64,000 nucleotides of DNA. Origin: Rhodocyclaceae bacterium. Its GTDB lineage: Bacteria > Pseudomonadota > Gammaproteobacteria > Burkholderiales > Rhodocyclaceae. The stretch covers positions 1 to 64,000 of the forward strand of contig JAKLLG010000001.1 of the NCBI GenBank assembly GCA_023150275.1. Reading direction: 5' to 3'. Both the position numbers and the translations under genes were made by a program. Shown here piece after piece: positions 21,115 to 29,646 of this stretch. A model generated the notes under the pieces. It did not search any database, was not told where the DNA came from, and worked only from the letters and a program-made list of their open reading frames with translations. Each line of letters begins with the position of its first letter. The stretch's first letter is position 1.

Positions 21115-22220
21115 TGCGCACATTGCTTGTGGCGGCCATCGCGCTTGCGCTGGCCGCCTGCGGCGAGAAAACAGCCGACAAGAAATCCGGCCCGCCAGCC
21201 ACGCTGATCACCGTCACGAAAGCCAAGGCACAGCCGCTCGAAATCGTTGAAACGACGCTCGGCACGCTGGAAGCGGTACAGGATCCGCGCATCGCTGCCG
21301 AAATCGCCGGACGCGTGGCCCGCGTTGCCGCGCGCGCCGGCGAAGCGGTGAAGAAAGGGCAACTGCTCGCCGAGCTCGACCCCGCCGATATCGCCCAGCA
21401 ACACAAGGCCGACCGTGCCGAGATCGCACGCATCGAGGCTTTGCTCGCTCAGCAGGAACGACTGGTCACCCGCCAGAACGAACTGGTGCAGAAAAGCTTC
21501 ATTTCGAAGAACGCACTCGACGATGCCTCCGCGCAGCGCGATGCGCTGAAGAACCAGCTCGATGGCGCCCGCGCCCGTGCCGCGCTTTCCGCCAACGGGC
21601 TCGCCCGAACAAAGATCGTCGCTCCCTTCGACGGTGTGATCGAAGAACAAATCGCCGCGCAGGGCGACTACCTCAAGGTCGGCGATCCACTTTTTCGCCT
21701 CGTTTCCAACACCCGTCTGCGCGCACACCTGCCGTTCCCGGAAGCGGCGGCACAACGCCTGCAGCGCGGCCAGAAGGTGCGCCTCGCCAGCCCGCTGCTG
21801 CCGGGCAAGATGCTCGAGGGGGAGATCGAGGACATCCGGCCGACGATCAGCGATACCGGCCGCGCCGTCGGTGCCATCGCCGGCGTCGACAACCCGGACG
21901 GGCTGCTCAAGGGTGGCGGCTCGGTTGATGCCGCCGTCGTCATCGGCCTGCGCGAGGCGGCGGTGATGGTTCCCGAACAGTCGGTCGTGCTGCGCCCCGC
22001 AGGCAAGGTGGTCTACGCCATCGTCGATGGCAAGGCCGAACAGCGCGTCGTGAACACCGGCGGCAAGCAGTCCGGGCTCGTCGAGATCGTCTCCGGACTG
22101 AAGGCCGACGAAACTGTCGCGCTGGATGGTGCCGGCTTCCTCACCAACGGCGCGCCGGTCACGGTGAAGGAGCAGGCAACGAAGCCAGCCACTCCGGCAA
22201 CCAGCAGCAGCAAGAGCTGA
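21114..22220 (+). CDS. RND efflux periplasmic adaptor (membrane fusion) lipoprotein
   Basis: 368 residues from the ATG at 21114, which overlaps the lysA TGA by one base. A lipoprotein signal peptide ends LALAACGEK. Lipoyl/barrel-sandwich halves (AEIAGRVARVAARAGEAVKK and IVAPFDGVIEEQIAAQGDYL) flank an alpha-helical hairpin (HKADRAEIARIEALLAQQ). It bridges the inner-membrane pump encoded 15 bases downstream to an outer-membrane channel. No outer-membrane factor gene is nearby, so a TolC-type partner elsewhere is expected. Substrate cannot be told. Confidence 0.9.
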   Translation: MRTLLVAAIALALAACGEKTADKKSGPPATLITVTKAKAQPLEIVETTLGTLEAVQDPRIAAEIAGRVARVAARAGEAVKKGQLLAELDPADIAQQHKADRAEIARIEALLAQQERLVTRQNELVQKSFISKNALDDASAQRDALKNQLDGARARAALSANGLARTKIVAPFDGVIEEQIAAQGDYLKVGDPLFRLVSNTRLRAHLPFPEAAAQRLQRGQKVRLASPLLPGKMLEGEIEDIRPTISDTGRAVGAIAGVDNPDGLLKGGGSVDAAVVIGLREAAVMVPEQSVVLRPAGKVVYAIVDGKAEQRVVNTGGKQSGLVEIVSGLKADETVALDGAGFLTNGAPVTVKEQATKPATPATSSSKS

Positions 22221-22235
22221 CGCTCCAGACTGGCG

Positions 22236-25200
22236 ATGACTCTGCCCGAACTGTCGATCCGGCGGCACGTTTTCGCGTGGATGCTCTCCGCCGTGCTCAT
22301 GCTGTTCGGCATCATCAGCTACGGGCGCATCGGCATGGATCGCTACCCGTATATCGAATTCCCGGTCGTCTCGGTATCGACGGCGCTGAAGGGCGCCAAT
22401 CCCGATATTGTCGACGCATCGGTCACCAACGTCATCGAAAGCTCGGTGAACTCGGTACCCGGGATCGAGCACATCCAGTCCACCTCCTCACCCGGCATAT
22501 CGGTCATCAACATCACCTTCGGCCTGGAGAAGAAGATCGATGTCGCCTTCAACGAGGTGCAGGCCAAGGTCAACCAGGTGCTGCGTCGCCTGCCCAAGGA
22601 TGTCGACCCGCCCATCGTCGCCAAGGTGGAAACCAACGCGCAGCCGATCATGTGGCTGGCGCTGCAGGGCGATCGCACGCAGCAGCAGCTCAACCAGTAC
22701 GCACTGAACATCCTCAAGAAGCGGCTGGAAACAATCGACGGTGTTGGCGAAGTGCGCCTCGGCGGCCGCCGCGACCGCACCATCCGAGCCAACCTGATTC
22801 CGGAGCGCATGGCCGCCCTCGGGGTCACCGCGCAGGACGTGAGCGACGCCTTCGCCAAGGAGCACGTGCAGCTCGCCGGCGGCTTCATCGTCGGCCAGAC
22901 GACTGAAAACCTCGTCAAGCTCGACCTCGAATTCCACTCGATCGACGCCCTCAGACAGATGGTGATCGCCTGGCGCGGCGACAAGCTCGGCGCAGCCCCC
23001 ATTCGCCTGCAGGACATCGCCGACGTGGAGGACGGCCTCACCGACAATCGCCAGCTCGCGCGCTTCAACGGCGAAACAACGATTGGCCTCGGCATCGTCA
23101 AGATCGCCAACACCAACACCGTCGCCATCACTGAACGCGTGCTGGCAAAGCTGGACAAGGAACTGCGCCCGCAGCTGCCGCCCGGCATGCGCCTATCGGT
23201 CGTCTCCAACGATTCAGTGTTCATTCTCGAAATCGTCAACGCGCTCAAGGAACACCTGATCGAAGGCACCATCCTCGCCGCCCTTGTCGTCTGGGTATTC
23301 CTGCGCTCGCTACGCTCGACGCTGATCATCGCGCTGGCGATTCCCGTTTCGCTGCTGGGCGCCATCGCCGTCATCTACTTCTTTGGTTTCACGCTCAACT
23401 CGCTGACACTGCTGGCGCTGCTGCTGCTGATCGGCGTCGTCGTCGACGATGCGATCGTCGTGCTCGAAAACATCTTCCGCCACCGCGAGGAGCTCGACGC
23501 CGATCCGGTCTCGGCCGCCGTCAACGGCAGCAACGAGGTTGTCTTTGCGGTCATCGCCGCAACGCTGTCGCTGGTCTCGATCTTCGCCCCGGTCATCTTC
23601 ATGAGCGGCATCATCGGCCAGTTTTTCCGCTCCTTCGCCGTCGTCGTCACCTTCGGCGTGCTCGTCTCGCTGTTCGTCTCGCTGACACTGACGCCGATGC
23701 TCTGCTCGCGTTTCCTCGTGGTAAAGGAAAAGGGCCACGCGCATGGCCCGCTCTATCGCCGCATCGAAGCCTTCTTCATCCGCCTCGAATCGCTCTATCG
23801 CGCCGTGCTCGGCTGGTCGCTACAACATCGCTGGAAAGTCGTTGCCCTCACCATACTCACCGTTACCGCAACCGTTCCCTTCTTCGCCAGCATCGGCAAG
23901 GCCTTCGCGCCGGAGCAGGACGAGGGCCGCTTCCTCGTCTACCTGCGCACGCCGCTTGGCTCATCGATCGATTACACCGATTCGCGGCTGCGCATGGTCG
24001 AGGAGGTGCTGCGCGCTCACCCGGAGATCTTTACCGAGTTTGCGCTGATCGGCCTCGGCTCGGCCGGCCAGGTCAACCAGGGAACAGTCGTTGCGCGCAT
24101 GGTGCCAAAGGCCGAACGCAAGATCACGCAGCAGGAACTGCTGCCCATCCTGAGGAAGGAACTGGCGCAGATTCCCGGTGCCCGCGCCTTCGCTGCGCCG
24201 TATCCGATGGTGCAGGGACAGCGCGGCGAACCCTTGCAGTTCGTGCTGGTCGGCGAAAACTTGCAGGAAGTCGGGCGGCTCACCCGCGAGTTGCAGGGCA
24301 GGCTGGTACAAGACCCCGCGCTCGGCCGCATCGACACTGATCTGCAACTCGATCTGCCACAGCTGGTCTTCCAGCCCGACCGCCTGCGCATCGCCGCCGC
24401 CAACCTGACTACGCAGGACGTGGCGCTGGCGATCAACATGCTCACCGGTGGCATCGACATCGCCAAGTACAACGACGAGCCTGGCGACGGCCAGCGTTAC
24501 GATGTCCGCGTCAAGGCGCGTGAAGGTGCCTTCACACAACCCTCGGATCTTTCGAAGATCTGGCTGCGCGCGAAGGACGGCAAACTGGTGCGCCTCGATT
24601 CGGTCGCTGCCTTCAGGCAGACGCTCGGCCCCGCCGTCATCGGCCGCTACGATCTGCAATACGCCGCTACCTTCTTCGCAACGCCAACGATGCCGCTCGG
24701 GCAAGCGGTCGACAAGGTCAAGGCGAGCGCCGCCGAAATCCTGCCCACCGGCTACCAGATCAAACTGATCGGCCAGGCCGAAGAATTCGGGAAAACCATG
24801 CAGTACATGGTCTTCGCCTTCTCGCTGGCGATGATCCTGCTCTACATGGTGCTGGCCAGCCAGTTCAATTCCTTCGTGCAGCCGTTCATCGTCATGCTTG
24901 CGCAGCCGCTCGCCATCGTCGGCGGCGTCGCGGCGCTGTGGCTGTTCGGGCAGACGCTGAACATCTATTCGATGATCGGCCTCGTGCTGCTCATTGGCCT
25001 CGTTGCCAAAAACTCGATCCTGCTCGTCGACCTTGCCAACCAGCGCCGCAACGATGGCATGGCGGTCGACGCCGCGCTCGCCGAGGCCTGCCCGATCCGC
25101 ATGCGGCCGGTGCTGATGACCTCGGCCACCGTGATCCTCGCCCTCTTCCCCGCCGCGCTTGGCTTCGGCGCGGGCTCCGAGACGAACCAGCCGCTCGCCA

Positions 25201-25322
25201 TCGCCGTCATCGGCGGCATGATCTCCTCGACACTGCTGACGCTGGTCGTCGTGCCGGCGGTCTATTCGCTGGTCGAGGGCTGGCTTGTCCGCCACGGCGC
25301 CGGTTCTGCTCATTCCGGCTGA
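22236..25322 (+). CDS. RND-family efflux permease (AcrB/MdtB type)
   Basis: 1028 residues, with the usual 12 membrane spans and two large periplasmic loops. GIISYGRIGMDRYPYIEFPV follows TM1. In TM4 IGVVVDDAIVVLENIF contains the paired Asp residues of the proton relay, and the repeated half has GLVAKNSILLVD. This belongs to the HAE-1-like drug/solvent exporter group. It is encoded directly after its adaptor and before the regB-like kinase (66-base gap). Whether the kinase controls the pump is unknown. Confidence 0.93.
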   Translation: MTLPELSIRRHVFAWMLSAVLMLFGIISYGRIGMDRYPYIEFPVVSVSTALKGANPDIVDASVTNVIESSVNSVPGIEHIQSTSSPGISVINITFGLEKKIDVAFNEVQAKVNQVLRRLPKDVDPPIVAKVETNAQPIMWLALQGDRTQQQLNQYALNILKKRLETIDGVGEVRLGGRRDRTIRANLIPERMAALGVTAQDVSDAFAKEHVQLAGGFIVGQTTENLVKLDLEFHSIDALRQMVIAWRGDKLGAAPIRLQDIADVEDGLTDNRQLARFNGETTIGLGIVKIANTNTVAITERVLAKLDKELRPQLPPGMRLSVVSNDSVFILEIVNALKEHLIEGTILAALVVWVFLRSLRSTLIIALAIPVSLLGAIAVIYFFGFTLNSLTLLALLLLIGVVVDDAIVVLENIFRHREELDADPVSAAVNGSNEVVFAVIAATLSLVSIFAPVIFMSGIIGQFFRSFAVVVTFGVLVSLFVSLTLTPMLCSRFLVVKEKGHAHGPLYRRIEAFFIRLESLYRAVLGWSLQHRWKVVALTILTVTATVPFFASIGKAFAPEQDEGRFLVYLRTPLGSSIDYTDSRLRMVEEVLRAHPEIFTEFALIGLGSAGQVNQGTVVARMVPKAERKITQQELLPILRKELAQIPGARAFAAPYPMVQGQRGEPLQFVLVGENLQEVGRLTRELQGRLVQDPALGRIDTDLQLDLPQLVFQPDRLRIAAANLTTQDVALAINMLTGGIDIAKYNDEPGDGQRYDVRVKAREGAFTQPSDLSKIWLRAKDGKLVRLDSVAAFRQTLGPAVIGRYDLQYAATFFATPTMPLGQAVDKVKASAAEILPTGYQIKLIGQAEEFGKTMQYMVFAFSLAMILLYMVLASQFNSFVQPFIVMLAQPLAIVGGVAALWLFGQTLNIYSMIGLVLLIGLVAKNSILLVDLANQRRNDGMAVDAALAEACPIRMRPVLMTSATVILALFPAALGFGAGSETNQPLAIAVIGGMISSTLLTLVVVPAVYSLVEGWLVRHGAGSAHSG

Positions 25323-25388
25323 CCCCCTGCGACAGACGGTCGCACCCCCGCCGCAAGCCGCGGCCGGCAGCGTAGAATCCCGCCCCAT

Positions 25389-26714
25389 ATGCCGTCGCCC
25401 ACGCCCGACCTGCTCTCCCGCCTCGTCGCACTGCGCCGCATCTCGGTGCTGGCGCAAGCGCTCGTGCTGCTGCTCGCTGTCGCCTGGCTGCAGATTCCGC
25501 TGCCGGTTGCGCCAATGGCCGGCATCACCGCCGCACTCGGCCTCTTCAATCTGTACACCGGCTGGCGTCAACAGCATCCACGCCCGCTCAGGGATGATGA
25601 GATCTTCGCGCAGCTGCTGGTCGATGTCGCTGCACTGGCCGGCCTGCTCTACTTTGCCGGTGGCTCGGCCAATCCCTTCGTCTCGCTGTTCCTCGTGCCA
25701 CCGACGATCGCCGCCGCCATGCTGCCGGCACGCCACGCCTGGCTGATGGCCGGCGCCACCTTGCTCGCCTACACCTTCCTGATGTTCTGGAACCTGCCGC
25801 TCCCCGCGCCGCAGGGACAGATGGCGGAGCTCGATGCGCTGCTCGCGCGCGCCTCCGGCGTTGCCCCGGAACACGCCGGCCACGTCAGCGGTTTCGCGCT
25901 TCATGTGCTCGGCATGTGGCTCAATTTCGTCGTCAGCGTGATCATCGTCGTCGTTTTCCTCACCCGCATGGCCGCCGCGCTGAAGGTACGCGACCGCGAG
26001 CTCGCCGCTACCCGCGAGAAGACGCTGAAGAACGAGCAAATCCTCGCGCTCGGAACGCTCGCCGCCGGTGCCGCGCACAAGCTCGGCACGCCGCTATCGA
26101 CGATGGCCGTCGTGCTGCATGAAGCGGAACTCGCGCATGCCGGCGACGCCGATTTGCGTGCCGACCTGCAGTTGCTGCGCGCACAGGTCGACGAATGCAA
26201 GAAAATCCTCTCGCAAACACTGGCCTCCGCCGGGCAGGCCCGCGACGAAGCCTCGCGGCGAATCGCGCTCGATGCCTACCTCGACCGCCTGCTCGAAGAA
26301 TGGCAACTGATTCGCCCGCAAGCAGCGATCGCGGCCACCCTCGAAGGGGCGCGTCCGGCGCCGCAGATCGCCACCGACCGCCGGCTCGAGCAGGCGCTGC
26401 TCAACCTGCTCGACAACGCCGCCGATGTTTCGCCGCAGGCCCTCGAACTGATCGCCCGCTGGGACAACGACACACTCTCGATCGACATCCTCGACCGCGG
26501 CCCCGGCATCGATCCGGCCACCGCCGCACGGCTCGGCGAGGCCTTCGTCAGCACCAAGCAGGGAGACGGCACGCAGCGCGGCGGCCTCGGCATCGGATTC
26601 TTCCTCAGCAACGCAACGCTCGAACAGTTCGGCGGCCGCGTCGAACTCACCCCCCGCGACGGCGGCGGCACGCGCACGCGCGTCGTCCTGCCGCTCGCAC
26701 AACTGACCCTCTGA
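25389..26714 (+). CDS. regB: Redox-sensing sensor histidine kinase of the RegB/PrrB/ActS family
   Basis: 441 residues. Six hydrophobic segments (about 20-195) include GGSANPF at 91-97, the quinone-binding GGxxNPF motif of RegB. The H-box is AAHKLGTPL with His230, and Cys270 in DECKKIL matches the redox-box cysteine. The ATP-binding domain has N (LDNAADVS), G1 (DRGPGID) and G2 (GGLGIGFFL) boxes. Odd point: the residue after the phosphoacceptor His is Lys231, where the family normally has an acidic Glu. It is paired with a RegA-type regulator 7 bases downstream. No senC copper chaperone gene is present, unlike the Rhodobacter locus. Confidence 0.88.
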   Translation: MPSPTPDLLSRLVALRRISVLAQALVLLLAVAWLQIPLPVAPMAGITAALGLFNLYTGWRQQHPRPLRDDEIFAQLLVDVAALAGLLYFAGGSANPFVSLFLVPPTIAAAMLPARHAWLMAGATLLAYTFLMFWNLPLPAPQGQMAELDALLARASGVAPEHAGHVSGFALHVLGMWLNFVVSVIIVVVFLTRMAAALKVRDRELAATREKTLKNEQILALGTLAAGAAHKLGTPLSTMAVVLHEAELAHAGDADLRADLQLLRAQVDECKKILSQTLASAGQARDEASRRIALDAYLDRLLEEWQLIRPQAAIAATLEGARPAPQIATDRRLEQALLNLLDNAADVSPQALELIARWDNDTLSIDILDRGPGIDPATAARLGEAFVSTKQGDGTQRGGLGIGFFLSNATLEQFGGRVELTPRDGGGTRTRVVLPLAQLTL

Positions 26715-26721
26715 CGCCACC

Positions 26722-27273
26722 ATGAACACGATGTCCGATCACGACCAGCCAACGCTGCTCATCGTCGATGACGACGAAGCTTTCCGCAAGGTACTCGCAC
26801 GCGCCCTGGAGCGACGCAATTTCACCGTCACCACGGCGGCCGACGTCAGCGAAGCACTGGCCATCGCGCAGGCACAGCCACCCGAGTATGCCGTCGTCGA
26901 TCTCAAGATGCCGGGTGACTCCGGTCTCGTGCTGATCGAGAAGCTGATCGAGCTCGACCCGAACACACGCATCGTCATGCTCACCGGCTATGCCAGCATC
27001 ACCACTGCGATCGAGGCAATCAAGCTCGGTGCCACGCATTACCTCGCCAAGCCGGTCGATGCTGATCAGGTGGTCGCCGCATTGAACAAGACGGAAGGCG
27101 ACGCCTCGCTGCCGATCTCCGATTCGCCGCTCTCCGTCGACCGTCTCGAGTGGGAGCACATCCAGCGCGTGCTCGCCGAGCACGAGGGCAACATCTCGGC
27201 CACGGCGCGGGCGCTGAAGATGCACCGGCGGACGCTGCAAAGAAAGCTCGGCAAGAAACCGGTAAAGGAATGA
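26722..27273 (+). CDS. regA: Response regulator of the RegA/PrrA/ActR family
   Basis: 183 residues (ATG at 26722; an ATG three codons later is also possible). The receiver domain shows the acidic pocket LLIVDDDEAF, phosphoacceptor Asp in VVDLKMPGDSG, and Lys in LAKPVD. A proline-poor linker leads to a Fis-type helix-turn-helix, NISATARALKMHRRTLQRKL, the near-invariant DNA-binding end of RegA proteins. It should be phosphorylated by the adjacent kinase and regulate redox-responsive genes such as oxidases. Its stop overlaps the hslR start. Confidence 0.92.
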   Translation: MNTMSDHDQPTLLIVDDDEAFRKVLARALERRNFTVTTAADVSEALAIAQAQPPEYAVVDLKMPGDSGLVLIEKLIELDPNTRIVMLTGYASITTAIEAIKLGATHYLAKPVDADQVVAALNKTEGDASLPISDSPLSVDRLEWEHIQRVLAEHEGNISATARALKMHRRTLQRKLGKKPVKE

Positions 27274-27665
27274 GCGAAACGAGGGAAGCGCTGCAGAAGC
27301 TCCGCCTCGACAAGTGGCTGTGGGCGGCCCGTTTCTTCAAGACACGCAGCCTGGCAGCAGAAGCCATCGATGGCGGCAAGGTGAAGCTCAACGGCCACAC
27401 GGTCAAGCCAGCTCGCGAAGTGAAGCCCGGCGACACGCTGGCCCTGACCTTGGGCGAGGCACACTGGACGGTGATCGTCCGCGCCATCAACGAGTACCGA
27501 CGGCCCGCCCCGGAAGCCCGGCAGCTCTACGAGGAAACCGAAGCCAGCCGCAGTGCGCGCGAACAGGCGGCCGAGGCGAGAACGCTCGCGCCCGCGCCAG
27601 GCGCCGACCTCAAGGGTCGCCCGACGAAGCGCGATCGGCGGAAGATCGAGCGCTTCTTCGGCTGA
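27270..27665 (+). CDS. hslR: Ribosome-associated heat-shock protein Hsp15 (S4 domain)
   Basis: 131 residues. The S4 RNA-binding domain is at the N-terminus (LRLDKWLWAARFFKTRSLAA, then GGKVKLNGHTVKPAREVKPG). A basic tail ends GRPTKRDRRKIERFFG, the Hsp15 signature. It binds free 50S subunits carrying nascent chains to rescue stalled translation. The ATG at 27270 overlaps the TGA of regA, so it is probably translated in the same operon. Confidence 0.92.
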   Translation: MSETREALQKLRLDKWLWAARFFKTRSLAAEAIDGGKVKLNGHTVKPAREVKPGDTLALTLGEAHWTVIVRAINEYRRPAPEARQLYEETEASRSAREQAAEARTLAPAPGADLKGRPTKRDRRKIERFFG

Positions 27666-27703
27666 GCTGGAAGCACCGTCATTCCGGCGCCCTTCTCTCT
27701 CTC

Positions 27704-27741
27704 CTTCGACAGGCTCAGGACAGGCTTCGACAGGCTGAGGG
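27704..27741. repeat. Tandem pair of CTTCGACAGGCT(C/G)AGG repeat units
   Basis: Two 17-base units (27704-27720 and 27725-27741) differ only at the C/G after GGCT and the last base. The sequence type, TTCGACAGGCTCAGG, is a short intergenic repeat I recall from many proteobacterial genomes. The rest of the 272-base gap to the MFS gene holds hairpins (GGCCGGGC-TTC-GCCCTGGCC; TCCCG-CGATA-CGGGA at 27862-27876) but no gene I can support. Confidence 0.7.
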
Positions 27742-27937
27742 CTGGCTGTGCACGCTTGAGGTAGGCCGGGCTTCGCCCTGGCCGGAGTCCGCCATGTACG
27801 GCAAACGGAGCCACGGACTTCGCCGGAGAGACGGGAACGATATCGGTTTCGCCCAGTGGTGTCCCGCGATACGGGAACCAAACCACAGGCACCGAGTCAG
27901 CCTACAATCGCGCCTATAACAACAACGGGGCTCTTCC

Positions 27938-29149
27938 ATGTTCCGCACCCTCAACACGCCGCAGCTCTGGTGCATCACCCTCGCCGCCGCCGGCATCATG
28001 ATGGTGACGATGGGCGCCCGCCAGTCGCTCGGCCTTTTCGTCTCGCCGCTCAACACCAGCACTGGCCTCGGTATCGCCGCGATCAGCTTCGCCCTGGCCG
28101 TCGGCCAGTTCACCTGGGGTGCGATCCAGCCGGTCGCCGGCGCCTTCGCCGATCGCTACGGCCCCGGCAAGGCGCTCGTCTGCGGCCTGCTCATTCTCGC
28201 CATCGGCAGCGCGCTGACGCCCTTCATGGACAGCACCTTCGGCCTCGTCGTTTCGCTTGGCCTGCTCTCGGCGATGGGCTCCGGCATCGGTAGTTTCTCG
28301 GTGCTGATGGGCGCCACCGCGCAGCGCCTGCCGGTCGAATCGCGCGCCGCGGCCTCGGGCGTGATCAACGCCGGCGGCTCCTTCGGCCAGTTCATCTTCG
28401 CGCCGATCCTGCAGAAACTGATCCAGGTCTTCGGCTGGATGGGGGCCATGTGGTCGCTCGCGGCCGTGGCGCTGGCCGCACTGCCGCTGGTCGGCGTCGT
28501 CGCGCCGAAGGGAACGAAACCTGCCGTCGCCGCCCCCGGCGAAGCGGGGATGTGGAACACCGTCTGCGGCGCCATGGGCGACCGCAGCTACCTGCTGCTG
28601 CACGCCGGCTTCTTCACCTGCGGCTTTCACATCGCCTTCCTCGTCACGCACATGCCCGGCGAGGTCGACCTGTGCGGCCTGCCGCCAGCCGTGGCGAGCT
28701 GGACGCTGGCCATCATCGGCCTCACCAACATCGCCGGCAGCCTCTACGCCGGCCATGCGATCACACATCACCGCAGCAAGATGGTGTTGTTCTGGATGTA
28801 CGCCTCGCGCGCGCTGCTGGTCATCGCCTACCTGCTGGCGCCGAAGACGGAATGGACCTTCTACCTCTTCGCCGCTGGCCTCGGCTTCACCTGGCTGGCC
28901 ACCGTACCGCCCACCGCCTCCATCGTCGGCAAGCTGTTCGGCGTGCGCTATCTCGGCACCCTGTTCGGCCTGACACTGCTTTCGCACCAGATCGGCGGCT
29001 TCCTCGGCGCCTGGCTGGGCGGGCTCGCCATCACCCGGTTCGGCGACTACAGCTGGATGTGGTACGCAGACATCGCACTCGCATCGCTCGCCGCGATCGC
29101 CAACCTGCCGATTCGCGAGGCAGCCATCGCCAAGGCGCAACCCGCGTGA
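27938..29149 (+). CDS. Major facilitator superfamily transporter
   Basis: 403 residues with 12 predicted membrane segments. The cytoplasmic loop between TM2 and TM3 reads GAFADRYGPGKAL (MFS motif A, D-R-x-G). GVINAGGSFGQFIFAPI in TM5 resembles motif C of the monocarboxylate/oxalate-formate antiporter branch. The substrate cannot be read from sequence; an organic-acid carrier is a weak inference. Its TGA overlaps the GTG start of ybaK by 4 bases (GTGA). Confidence 0.85.
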   Translation: MFRTLNTPQLWCITLAAAGIMMVTMGARQSLGLFVSPLNTSTGLGIAAISFALAVGQFTWGAIQPVAGAFADRYGPGKALVCGLLILAIGSALTPFMDSTFGLVVSLGLLSAMGSGIGSFSVLMGATAQRLPVESRAAASGVINAGGSFGQFIFAPILQKLIQVFGWMGAMWSLAAVALAALPLVGVVAPKGTKPAVAAPGEAGMWNTVCGAMGDRSYLLLHAGFFTCGFHIAFLVTHMPGEVDLCGLPPAVASWTLAIIGLTNIAGSLYAGHAITHHRSKMVLFWMYASRALLVIAYLLAPKTEWTFYLFAAGLGFTWLATVPPTASIVGKLFGVRYLGTLFGLTLLSHQIGGFLGAWLGGLAITRFGDYSWMWYADIALASLAAIANLPIREAAIAKAQPA

Positions 29150-29646
29150 AACCGGCGCAACACCCGACCGCGCTGCGCGTGCAGGCGCTGCTGCATAACA
29201 AAGGACTGGATGCGCAGGTCGTCGAGTTCGAACAGCCAACGCGTACCAGCGCCGAAGCGGCGGCGGCCATCGGTTGCACGGTCGCCGAAATCGCCAAGTC
29301 GGTCGTGTTCCGCGGCAAGGAAAGCGGCATGGCCGTGGTGGTCGTCGCCAGCGGAACGAATCGCGTCTGCGAGAAGAAAGTTGCCGCCATCGTCGGCGAA
29401 AAACTCGGCCGAGCCGACGCAGACCATGTGCGCGAGGCGACCGGCTACGCCATTGGCGGGGTGTCGCCGATCGGGCATGCAAAACCGGTGAAACTGGTAC
29501 TGGATGAGGATCTGCAGCGATTCGCGACGATCTGGGCGGCGGCAGGCACTCCGTTTTCGGTGTTTCCGTTGACGCCGGAGAAGCTGAAACGACTTACGAG
29601 CGCCGAGTGGCGCACAATTCGCTCAGATCAGGATTCTTCAAAATAA
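29146..29646 (+). CDS. ybaK: YbaK/EbsC-family aminoacyl-tRNA deacylase
   Basis: 166 residues starting with GTG at 29146, which overlaps the stop of the MFS gene. The family pattern is clear: QPTRTSAEAAAAIGCTVAEI, IAKSVVFRG with the conserved Lys, and GYAIGGVSPIGH, the GGVxPxG loop. Such proteins hydrolyse mischarged tRNAs (ProX/YbaK editing). Which aminoacyl-tRNA is edited is not determinable here. The 3' end overlaps the end of the opposing mrr-like gene by 19 bases. Confidence 0.9.
   Translation: MKPAQHPTALRVQALLHNKGLDAQVVEFEQPTRTSAEAAAAIGCTVAEIAKSVVFRGKESGMAVVVVASGTNRVCEKKVAAIVGEKLGRADADHVREATGYAIGGVSPIGHAKPVKLVLDEDLQRFATIWAAAGTPFSVFPLTPEKLKRLTSAEWRTIRSDQDSSK

Noticed and set aside
23961..26078. 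705-residue frame antisense to the RND pump and RegB gene
   Set aside because: Composition (Arg, Gln, Asp, Gly rich) is that of a codon shadow, and it crosses two well-supported genes on the other strand.
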